Source: Bacillus sp. AFS037270
GTDB taxonomy: Bacteria; Bacillota; Bacilli; Bacillales_B; DSM-18226
Reading direction: 5' to 3'
Assembly (NCBI RefSeq): GCF_002585305.1
Contig: NZ_NUNF01000010.1
Coordinates: forward strand, 1-64,000
DNA length: 64,000 nt
Position numbers and translations under genes: made by a program. Shown in pieces: positions 1-6,850 of this stretch; position 1 is the first letter of the stretch, and the number at the start of each line of letters is the position of its first letter. The notes under the pieces are model-generated. The model was not told the origin of the DNA and ran no database searches. It saw only the letters and a program-made list of their open reading frames with translations.

Positions 1-45
1 TTTATAGAGTCTGTTTTTTTTATTTCTTCTTTTAAAAACAAGGAG

Positions 46-69
46 CCCCACTCACGAATGAGTAGGGCA
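46..69 (-). terminator. Probable terminator of a minus-strand small gene
   Basis: A stem GCCC-ACTC / GAGT-GGGC with a short loop is followed, reading the minus strand, by TCCTTGTTTTT. It lies just past the small reading frame at 162-267, so it probably ends that transcript. Confidence 0.5.
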
Positions 70-161
70 CATGTAAACAAGTAAATCAAATGGTAAACAA
101 AGTGTATCACATAATAACGAAATGTCCTAATTTGAATGGGAGGCTGAAAAGCTTGCTCGTT

Positions 162-267
162 TTATTTACTACCTTTATCGAACCAATCAAATGCCATGTG
201 AAAAAGGGAACCTAACAAAATCAGGATACCCCCAGACACAAGCAGAAAATACAATTTTCTTATTCAT
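162..267 (-). pseudogene. Small single-pass membrane protein gene, apparently frameshifted
   Basis: On the minus strand an ATG (267-265) opens with residues MNKK. In the next frame the sequence continues LYFLLVSGGILILLGSLFHM, then ends FDWFDKGSK and TAA (164-162). Removing one A from the AAAA run early in the gene joins them into a 34-residue protein: short basic N-terminus, one hydrophobic segment, charged C-terminus. The span is 106 nt, one more than the 105 needed. A terminator-like hairpin lies downstream. I do not recognise the family. The extra A could be a real inactivating slip or a sequencing error; alternatively the frame starts at the in-frame TTG. What is seen is the frame break; the gene call is inference. 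Confidence 0.4.
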
Positions 268-364
268 TTTACTTCTCGGATGAATATTAATACACATTAC
301 GATGATAATTTGTCACCAGAGGGATAAAATCATGTCCACTTGTAACAGGTTCTTTTGTTTTTAT

Positions 365-398
365 ACATAAAACCAGTTTATGTTAATGTCCCTATAAT
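365..398 (+). promoter_or_regulatory. Candidate yitT promoter region with inverted repeat
   Basis: TATAAT at 393-398 is a perfect -10 hexamer about 50 nt before the yitT start. A perfect 7-bp inverted repeat, ACATAAA-5 nt-TTTATGT (365-383), covers the place of the -35 element, for which there is no good match. The repeat could be an operator or activator site; the regulator is unknown. Confidence 0.4.
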
Positions 399-446
399 AA
401 TTAGGGAAAAATAAAAGGAAACATTACATACTAGAAGGAGATAAGG

Positions 447-1325
447 ATGACAGAACTATCGAGAAACAAACAGAAAAAATTATCAAAAACTAATGTTTTA
501 AAACGTGTTATTGCTATTTTTATCGGGGCTGTTTTGATGGCGACAGGATTAGAGATTTTCCTTGTCCCGAACAATGTTATAGACGGGGGGGTAACTGGTA
601 TATCCATTATGCTTTCCCATATTTCTGGATTACCTTTAGGATTATTTATTTTCATTCTCAACTTACCGTTTTTTTATTTAGGTTATAAGCAAATTGGAAA
701 AACATTTGCGATATCATCAGTCTTCGGTATTATTGTTCTTTCTATTTTCACATCGCTCTTTTATCCCATCCCAGCTTTTACAGATGACATTCTTCTAGCT
801 ACAATTTTTGGGGGAATAATTTTGGGAGTTGGGGTAGGACTAGTTATTCGTTATGGCGGAGCCTTGGACGGAACTGAAATACTTGCGATATTAATTAATA
901 AAAAAGTACCTTTTTCTGTTGGTGAAATCATAATGTTTTTTAACCTTTTTATTTTAGGTGCAGCAGGATTTGTTTTCACATGGGATAGAGCAATGTACTC
1001 CATACTTGCCTATATAATTGCGTTTAAAACAATAGATGTAGTTGTTCTAGGTTTGGAACAATCAAAATCCGCATGGATTTTTAGCAATAAGAATAAAGAA
1101 ATAGGAGATGCTATACTTGCTAGGTTGGGGCGTGGTGTAACCTACATGAATGGTGAAGGTGCATATTCAGGAGATGACACAAAGGTGATTTTTTGCGTCA
1201 TAACACGTCTAGAAGAAGCAGAACTTAAGAATATCGTTGACGAAATTGATACGACTGCCTTTTTGGCTATAGCTGATATAGCAGAAGTAAGAGGTGGAAG
1301 AAATAAAAAGAAAGACATACATTAA
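447..1325 (+). CDS. YitT family membrane protein (DUF2179)
   Basis: An integral membrane protein of 292 residues in the YitT family. Several hydrophobic segments occupy about residues 20-215, including the family-typical VPNNVIDGGVTGIS stretch and a GLPLG turn. A soluble DUF2179 domain follows at about 225-280 (ARLGRGVTYMNGEG, ADIAEVRGG). The biochemical role of the family is not settled. B. subtilis has several paralogues, so no specific symbol is given. The ATG at 447 has a strong ribosome site (GAAGGAGAT, 434-442). It stands alone, followed by its own terminator at 1411, and marks the last intact ordinary gene before the decayed island. Confidence 0.88.
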   Translation: MTELSRNKQKKLSKTNVLKRVIAIFIGAVLMATGLEIFLVPNNVIDGGVTGISIMLSHISGLPLGLFIFILNLPFFYLGYKQIGKTFAISSVFGIIVLSIFTSLFYPIPAFTDDILLATIFGGIILGVGVGLVIRYGGALDGTEILAILINKKVPFSVGEIIMFFNLFILGAAGFVFTWDRAMYSILAYIIAFKTIDVVVLGLEQSKSAWIFSNKNKEIGDAILARLGRGVTYMNGEGAYSGDDTKVIFCVITRLEEAELKNIVDEIDTTAFLAIADIAEVRGGRNKKKDIH

Positions 1326-1410
1326 TTAGGCTGAGAATACTTTTCGATATATTTATTAGGTATTAGATATTTTGTATTTAAAGATATACATCAGCAACAT
1401 GTTTGTGAAT

Positions 1411-1446
1411 AAATGTACTTAAACTCCCTCAGTTTAATACATTTTT
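1411..1446 (+). terminator. Rho-independent terminator of yitT-family gene
   Basis: AAATGTA-TTAAACT pairs with AGTTTAA-TACATTT across a CCCTC loop, with a T tract directly after. Confidence 0.8.
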
Positions 1447-1488
1447 CTCTCGAATACTAGCTATCGGGGTGCTTTACTTTAATAAACG

Positions 1489-1518
1489 ATGATCGTCTAA
1501 ATGGCGGTCATTTTTTTT
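1489..1518 (+). terminator. Orphan terminator-like hairpin
   Basis: ATGATCG (1489-1495) pairs with CGGTCAT (1505-1511) through one G-U pair, followed by eight T. No intact gene ends here. Confidence 0.45.
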
Positions 1519-1589
1519 ATGGTCCCTAGACAAAACATTCGATTATGTAGACAAACTGTTTGGTAAACGGAAGAGAGACGAATGAGTAT

Positions 1590-1700
1590 GGATCAATAGA
1601 TTAATGGGGGTACCATATTACAAACGAAGGGGATTTCTTTTAACGTCATGTGCCTGATGATGGACGTCTATGGGTGGAATCCAGAACCTTGACGAATTAC
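1590..1700. repeat. Degenerate island repeat, copy 1
   Basis: Shares words with the copies near 3000-3095 and 5090-5200, for example TGATGGACG, AATCCAGAACCTTGA (copy 3: AATTCTCGAATCCTTGA) and, on the minus strand, codons for VHHQA. It probably derives from the same ancestral sequence. The coding strand and product could not be identified. Confidence 0.4.
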
Positions 1701-2322
1701 AACTACTGATTTTACTCGGTTCAATTAAGGGTATCACTATGTCTAAATCTAGCAAATGTAACGTGCTAAAATCGTTGAGAAAACCAGTCGTATCAAGGGT
1801 TGGAGGCGTACGGGTCTTAAGAGCAAGTATATGACGTAAGTGATGTAACCAAAGCTTATCAGCTTTAGTAACATCTATAGATATTCACGGTAAGATTATT
1901 TGAGAAGACTGCTCTAAGCAGGATTCAACTGAACGGTAGTGAAGTTTATTGCAACGTTTATTGCTGCAGAACGGGTTGAGTATGTAATATCTCTTTTGGT
2001 TGATGAAAGTATATGTGCAGTCTATAATATCTTTCTCTCAATAATGACAGTAATCATTCACAGCTTGCTACCACGTAGTACTAACTCATCCATAGCCATA
2101 TTTCATCGTATTTTCATACCCCTTTTTGAACCTAAGTTATGACACCTTCTATACCTTGATAAATACAGACTCTACAATTACGAACCAAAACTTAAAAGTT
2201 ATGAACCAAATTATTTTTCGATAAAATTAATAAGACTTTAAAATATTTATTTTAATGTATAGAGAAAATTATTATCTGAAATGCACAGAAATGGTAGTTC
2301 AATAAAAAAAATCGGGGGCAAT

Positions 2323-2988
2323 ATGGAAAACCAAAAGCAATGTAAAATATGTAAACAGTTCAAACCTTTCAGCGAGTTCAATGGAAATGCTAGTTGCAAG
2401 GATGGACATTCGTATACATGTAGAGAGTGTATACCAGTAACAGTGTTTAGAGAAGGTTCAGGACCATTCGGACATGTTAAATTACTGTATAAAAAGGGTA
2501 CGGAATATTACTTATTGGGAGAAGTTAATGGATGCAGGATTGATAAAACTTTTCCTTATAAAAATAACGGGGCGTATTATGCTTGTGAAGAATATTATAA
2601 GTTAGAATCAGATTCTAAATTTGGAGTAGGTAAATGGAAGCAATGTGGTTTCTGCGAAAAATACAAACCAATTACAGAGTTCGAAGAAGATGATGAACAA
2701 AATGACGGGTATTCACGTATTTGCAATCAGTGCGAAGAAGTGGAAACGGAAAATCGAAAAAAATATAATGAAAAAATCGCAAGGGAAGGTCTTTATTGTA
2801 CTTATTTTACTTATTACAGAGATGCAGAAGGTACGGGATGGCATAATGTAAACGTAAAAGCTGATGGCACCGTATTAAGAAATAGTGCAATAGTTAAGCA
2901 ATCCAGAAACAAACAGACCCCCATCAGTTCTAGTCAATCGAAAAGAGGTTTTTTAAGGCAAATAATGGACATATTCAAGGAACGCTAA
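2323..2988 (+). CDS. Uncharacterised protein with two zinc-ribbon motifs
   Basis: A 221-residue protein with two similar cysteine modules. The first is CKIC-KQFKPFSEF...DGHSYTCREC near the N-terminus; the second is CGFC-EKYKPITEF...DGYSRICNQC near residue 110-140. Each has the CxxC...CxxC spacing of a zinc ribbon followed by a KP-x-x-EF turn. Such ribbons occur at the N-termini of phage HNH-type endonucleases, but no HNH catalytic motif is visible here. The C-terminus is basic and polar. I chose ATG 2323 because GGGGG (2314-2318) precedes it at good spacing; the frame is open back to 2281. AT-rich composition and decayed surroundings suggest a phage or mobile origin. Function unknown. Confidence 0.6.
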   Translation: MENQKQCKICKQFKPFSEFNGNASCKDGHSYTCRECIPVTVFREGSGPFGHVKLLYKKGTEYYLLGEVNGCRIDKTFPYKNNGAYYACEEYYKLESDSKFGVGKWKQCGFCEKYKPITEFEEDDEQNDGYSRICNQCEEVETENRKKYNEKIAREGLYCTYFTYYRDAEGTGWHNVNVKADGTVLRNSAIVKQSRNKQTPISSSQSKRGFLRQIMDIFKER

Positions 2989-3471
2989 GAATAGGGGCTA
3001 CCCTATCATGAACAAAGCCCTGATGCCATATCGACTCTTGCCTAGTGTAATGCACACATGTTCGTCAAATCCCGAACCCAGACTAGATACACATAGGGCT
3101 AAGACTGAGGAAAACGGATCATAAAAACCGTCACTAAATATCTCTTAGTCTATAATTTCTTTGGTAAAGCTTACAATGTTCGTCTATATATACCTAGAAT
3201 AATTAATGAACGTTTACAAATTGAAATTAGTAAGTTTATAGACTTTAAAACAAAACGTTTTAAACCGTTCATTATTGTGTACTTTTATAGACGATACCGT
3301 TGGTATAGAACCGATAATAATCGATATAGAAAACTAATTAGTTGTAGCCACATTATCATAAGTAAAGGATGGATTGTTTTTCGCTGTTCGCTTGATATTG
3401 TCTGTATATTTAAATCAAATTTTTATATAATTTTATAAAAAGTAAAGTAATTGTGATAAGGACTGATATTG
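2989..3471. other. Decayed intergenic stretch with island repeat copy 2
   Basis: No intact gene. Bases about 3000-3095 are the second copy of the degenerate island repeat. From about 3120 to 3430 one forward frame is largely open (peptides such as YNFFGKAYNVRLYIP and RRYRWYRTDNNRYRK) but lacks a start codon and any recognisable family. It may be the body of a truncated gene. Confidence 0.45.
3000..3095. repeat. Degenerate island repeat, copy 2
   Basis: Aligns with copy 3 over ACATGTTCGTCAAATCCCGAA (copy 3: ACATGTACGTCAATTCTCGAA) and over CCCTATCAT at the left side. Copies 1 to 3 punctuate the island genes. Confidence 0.45.
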
Positions 3472-4989
3472 ATGGTAATTCTTCCTCAAAAAGTCACACT
3501 TCAGTGGTCACCAACTAATAAAAAACACTTCCAATCAATTGGATATCGATATACTAAAATGTTTGACTATTTAACAGTTGATGTAGAGGATTTACCTCAT
3601 CAAACTAGAAGTTATGTTAAAGTAATTTGTGATTACTGCAAAAAAAAATATGATATGCAATATCGGCATTATATTTCTCGTGTTGTGCAAGGTCTTATCA
3701 AAAAGTGTGCGTGTAGAAGTTGTATGTACATTAAAACTAAAGAGATTCTTTTAATTAAACAAAATAAAGGTACTTTGGAAGAAAACGAAGTTGGTTACTA
3801 CTCTTTTAGGGAAAATAGATTAAAAGAGATTGACTTATACATAAAACAATATCGAACTGTGGATGGAATGAGCAAAAATAATGAGGGACAAAAAATCCTC
3901 GATAGAATGAATTACTATAGAGACGATATTGTTGAATTTATTCAGGAGTTAGGATACAGCTGGGAATCCATAAGTGAGAAGCCTAAACTTAAACCTATAG
4001 CCGAGAGAGAAAGAAAAGACTGGTCTGAATACTATAATAATTTTTCAATTTTAGAACAGGACATTAATCTCTTTATAAAAAAACATGGGCATTTTCCTAC
4101 CAAATTAGAATTTAAGGAAGAATTAGGGATTGAACAAAAGGTATTAGATAAACATGGTGGTATCAATAATATAAAAAAATTAATGGACTACAATGATAGT
4201 AGCCAATTTAGGGACGATAATGGTTGGTACAATTCTTCTTCGTATGAATATATGGTAGCGCAGTTTCTAATACATAATGACATTCACTACAAAAGAGAAC
4301 AAAAGCCTTTTCCATGTGAAGGTAATTTTAGAAGTGATTTTACCTTTTATCCAGAGGAAGGTAAGGAGATCCATGTTGAAGTTTGGGGTGGATACCTTAC
4401 TGGAAAAAACGGACGAACATATAAAGAAACAAAAAAACTCAAGATTGATCTTTATAATAAATACAGTGATAAAATGGAACTGATATCAATAGAACCTGAA
4501 ACATTTAAATGTAACTATGATAAAATTCAAGAAAACCTTAAATTGATTTTTCAGCCAATAGCAGATAAAAGGTTAAAAAGTATCGAAAAAGAAATATTTA
4601 TTCCTACGGCTATAATGACGGATGAAGAAATTTTGGATGAATTTAAGTCATATATAAAGAATGATGTTATTCCTTTTACACATGATCTAAGATATCAGCT
4701 GTATATAGAAATTATAAAACGTAATGGTAATTACCAGACATTTCTTCTTCAAAATGGATATAAGCCATTAGTTATGCGGCAAGGATATACAAAAGAAATG
4801 ATTTTTGAGGCATTTAAGAAGATACTCAATAAAAGAGGAGATATTAAAATATCTTATTTACAAAAGGAATTTAGTGGCATGGCTGCTTATTTATATAGAA
4901 AAAGGGAATATGCATTTGAAGATTTAAAAAAGGAATTCCTTGAGAAAGTAGAAAACAATTTGATTATAATAGATACAAATATTGAATAA
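3472..4989 (+). CDS. Putative PD-(D/E)XK-type endonuclease with N-terminal zinc motif
   Basis: A 505-residue protein. Residues about 50-85 hold CDYC...CACRSC, a likely zinc-binding module. A nuclease-like core lies near residues 255-350: a helix with SSYEYMVAQFL, then FRSDFTFYP, then IHVEVWGGY, then YKETKKLKIDLY. This order (E, D, ExW, late K) resembles Vsr/EDxHD-type and related homing or phage endonucleases of the PD-(D/E)XK superfamily. Flanking helical repeats before and after the core look like DNA-binding modules (DGMSKNNEGQK; FPTKLEFKEELGI; VIPFTHDL). The start is ATG 3472, or TTG 3469 directly before it, with AAGGA at 3458-3462. No partner gene or methylase is adjacent. A homing nuclease or a single-protein defence nuclease is inferred, not shown. 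Confidence 0.55.
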   Translation: MVILPQKVTLQWSPTNKKHFQSIGYRYTKMFDYLTVDVEDLPHQTRSYVKVICDYCKKKYDMQYRHYISRVVQGLIKKCACRSCMYIKTKEILLIKQNKGTLEENEVGYYSFRENRLKEIDLYIKQYRTVDGMSKNNEGQKILDRMNYYRDDIVEFIQELGYSWESISEKPKLKPIAERERKDWSEYYNNFSILEQDINLFIKKHGHFPTKLEFKEELGIEQKVLDKHGGINNIKKLMDYNDSSQFRDDNGWYNSSSYEYMVAQFLIHNDIHYKREQKPFPCEGNFRSDFTFYPEEGKEIHVEVWGGYLTGKNGRTYKETKKLKIDLYNKYSDKMELISIEPETFKCNYDKIQENLKLIFQPIADKRLKSIEKEIFIPTAIMTDEEILDEFKSYIKNDVIPFTHDLRYQLYIEIIKRNGNYQTFLLQNGYKPLVMRQGYTKEMIFEAFKKILNKRGDIKISYLQKEFSGMAAYLYRKREYAFEDLKKEFLEKVENNLIIIDTNIE

Positions 4990-5381
4990 GGATTTAAAAA
5001 TCTAAAATTGATGAAAATAGTACTTCTATGAGCCACATCCCCCTAATTTGTCTTTAACACGCAAGATTATTTTGTATAGAATGGATACCAATATAAAGAG
5101 TAATGAGCCACCCTATCATAAGAGGACGGGGGCGTTCAAAAAGCATTATGCCTGGTGATGGACGAACATGTACGTCAATTCTCGAATCCTTGAGGAGGCG
5201 AACGTAGTAACGCCACTCCGTCTCATCGAAAGCAGTCAATATACATAGCCAAATTCGTTCTAAAAATTTTACGGTAATCGTAAACTTTGGGGGTCTATGC
5301 ATAACCGTCCATAGTTGATATAATGTATGCCAACAGTTAATCGTGCGAATGAACTTTTTCGTCTTTAGCAATCGAAAGTAA
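4990..5381. other. Decayed stretch with island repeat copy 3
   Basis: Between the nuclease-like gene and the recombinase remnant no intact plus-strand gene is seen. An open minus-strand frame at 5054-5482 overlaps both the repeat and the recombinase remnant. It has no ribosome site or known motif and is treated as chance. Confidence 0.45.
5090..5200. repeat. Degenerate island repeat, copy 3
   Basis: The best preserved copy: CCACCCTATCAT on the left, then GCCTGGTGATGGACGAACAT and CGAATCCTTGAGGA. Copies 1 and 2 share these blocks with scattered substitutions and small gaps. No open frame covers all three, so the ancestral product is not identifiable by eye. Confidence 0.45.
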
Positions 5382-5600
5382 GAAAACGTTGAATGGACGG
5401 CATATCTCGTACATAATTTCGTAATGGAATTTTTAGCACGACTCAAAATCGTGTTCCTTCTGGAATGTCGGTTTGAAACCAATCAAATAGAAGCAGAGCG
5501 GATTACGGCAACAGAGACAATGAGAAGAGCGGATATGAAACGAACCACATTCTATAAATTAATGAAGGAATTCGAAGAGCAAAAGAAACAGGCGAACTGA
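5382..5600 (+). pseudogene. C-terminal remnant of a serine recombinase / resolvase
   Basis: An open frame of about 72 codons without a start codon ends at TGA 5598-5600. Its end reads ITATETMRRADMKRTTFYKL then MKEFEEQ. That is the helix-turn-helix tail typical of small serine resolvases (A-x-A-x-x-x-x-G-x-x-R-x-T-F-Y-K). Upstream, NFVMEFLARLK resembles the conserved VMAxFAxLER segment. The N-terminal catalytic domain with its serine is absent; a stop at 5379-5381 and disrupted sequence lie before it. A terminator overlaps the end. This is a decayed mobility gene of the island. Confidence 0.6.
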
Positions 5601-5624
5601 TGATGACGGTTCGCTTTTCGTTTT
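5592..5624 (+). terminator. Terminator of the recombinase remnant
   Basis: GCGAAC (5592-5597) pairs with GTTCGC (5609-5614), followed by TTTTCGTTTT. The stop codon lies in the loop. Confidence 0.6.
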
Positions 5625-5704
5625 GATTTAAATCAGCTTACTTACCCTTTAGTTTCCATTAAATTTACAGTTAGATTCTGATAGTATTGTGTTGAGGTGT
5701 TAAT

Positions 5705-6526
5705 ATGTTTATATCGCCAATGCTACTGAAAAAATCGGATCAACCGTTCGATTCCGATGATTACATTACGGAACTGAAATTGGATGGTATCCGTTTAATA
5801 TATTCTGTTGATGAGGCAGGAAAAGCACGTTTGTATTCATGACACAATAACGAAATCACATCGAAATTCCCCGAACTTCACAATTTAGACATTCCGCCAG
5901 GTACCGTGCTTGATGGTGAACTAATCGTTAGTAATAAATATGGTAAACCTGACTTTGAAGCCGTAATGAGTAGGTTTATGAGTTCTAAGGATAAGACACC
6001 AGTTACCTTCGTAACCTTTGACGTGATCCAGCACAAAGGTAAACGGATCACAAACCTACCTTTACTTGAACGTAAAGAAGTACTTGCAGAGATAGTCACT
6101 GAGGATAATACGTTGATAGCTAAGACGCAGTTCGTTGAGGGTCACGGTGAAGCTTATTTTAACGCTATTAAGGAGCAAGCCCTCGAAGGTATCGTATTAA
6201 AACGTAAGGACTCACGTTATGAAGTCGGCAAACGCTCAAATTCATGGCTAAAGGTAATTAACTATCAATATTTAGATGTCTTTGTCGTTGGGTATCGTAA
6301 GCAGCCAAAGGATTTCGGTTTCCTATTAGCATTCGAAGATGGACGTTATGCAGGTGTAATGGAACTAGGTGTTTCTGTGTCTGCACGAAGGTACGTTTAT
6401 GGAATGTCGATAATCCGTGAAGAAAATGATTTTGCGTTTATTGAGCCGATTAAGTGTCGTGTCAAATATCGTAATTTAACAAAGGCGGACTTATTACGTT
6501 TTCCGAGTTTTGTTGAGTGGATTTAG
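5705..6526 (+). pseudogene. ATP-dependent DNA ligase with an in-frame nonsense codon
   Basis: The frame from ATG 5705 to TAG 6524-6526 encodes 273 codons, the full length of the small YoqV/LigB-type ligases of Bacillus and its phages. Motif I (ELKLDGIR, nucleophile Lys25), motif III-like FVTFDVIQHKG, motif IV (LEGIVLK) and motif V (SWLKV) are all present, followed by an OB-fold-like C-terminus. Codon 46 is TGA (5840-5842) in RLYS-stop-HNNEITSKFPEL, where relatives usually have arginine; a single CGA-to-TGA change explains it. The rest shows no decay, so the mutation is recent or a sequencing error. The largest remaining frame (from 5906) lacks the catalytic lysine. A terminator overlaps the stop. 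Confidence 0.8.
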
Positions 6527-6542
6527 CGTCCACTCTTTTTTA
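6515..6542 (+). terminator. Terminator of the ligase gene
   Basis: GAGTGGA (6515-6521) and TCCACTC (6529-6535) form a perfect 7-bp stem around the stop codon, followed by seven T. Confidence 0.8.
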
Positions 6543-6666
6543 TTACGTTAATATTGTATTTTAGCGGCTTTTCTTCCTAATATATACCGTGTTATAATGA
6601 AACGGTCGAAAGTTCGGCAAATGACCGTATCAGTGCCAGTTCCAAAATGCGTTCATATAGCGGTTT
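6527..6666. other. Junction between ligase pseudogene and tRNA fragment
   Basis: No gene. A TATAAT-like hexamer near 6590 is the only promoter-like word. The 5' half of a tRNA that would pair with the fragment at 6667-6732 is missing here, which is expected if this is the inner side of an integration junction. Confidence 0.4.
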
Positions 6667-6732
6667 GTAGCTGTTCAGAGCATACGCCTTCTAAGCGTAC
6701 GGTCGGGAGTTCGAATCTCTCCTGGGACGCCA
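6667..6732 (+). pseudogene. 3' fragment of tRNA-Arg(UCU), probable attachment-site remnant
   Basis: The sequence contains a complete anticodon arm (TACGC-CTTCTAA-GCGTA, anticodon TCT), a T arm (GGGAG-TTCGAAT-CTCTC), a 3' acceptor strand CTGGGAC and GCCA. The D arm is shortened (GTAGCTGTTCAGAGCA) and no upstream GTCCCAG is present to form the acceptor stem. A functional tRNA is therefore not encoded. It sits at the border between the decayed island and the conserved ysoA-tig backbone and keeps the terminator of a tRNA gene. Known biology: integrases often use tRNA 3' ends and leave such duplicates. Confidence 0.75.
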
Positions 6733-6771
6733 TTTTCTTGTACCATGTCTAAACTACATACCAAACACTCA

Positions 6772-6798
6772 AACTCACCAACGTGGTGAGTTTTTTTT
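6772..6798 (+). terminator. Terminator behind the tRNA fragment
   Basis: ACTCACCA-ACG-TGGTGAGT, a perfect 8-bp stem followed by eight T. Confidence 0.85.
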
Positions 6799-6850
6799 GT
6801 ATTCTAAATATGCTACACTATTTTTCAATACACTTAGAAGGACGGATTAT

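Larger units (their letters stand above)
1447..2322. other. Gene-poor decayed stretch
   Basis: About 880 bases with no credible intact gene. The longest frame (1939-2142, 67 codons) has no ribosome site and no recognisable motif. A terminator-like hairpin (ATGATCG / CGGTCAT plus eight T, 1489-1518) may be all that is left of a lost gene. Bases about 1590-1700 are one of three related degenerate copies described separately. The density of stops in all frames and the patchy similarity suggest pseudogene debris of mobile origin. Confidence 0.55.

Noticed and set aside
1939..2142. 67-codon plus-strand frame
   Set aside because: No ribosome site, hydrophobic but motif-free, in a region with degenerate repeats.
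3120..3430. Gene in the mostly open plus-strand frame
   Set aside because: No start codon or ribosome site could be placed and no family is recognisable; kept only as a possible truncated remnant.
5054..5482. 142-codon minus-strand frame in the island
   Set aside because: No ribosome site or recognisable motif, and it lies antisense to the resolvase remnant and repeat copy 3. It is most likely a chance open frame in decayed DNA.
6667..6732. Functional tRNA-Arg gene
   Set aside because: No 5' acceptor strand complementary to CTGGGAC exists upstream, and the D arm is shortened.
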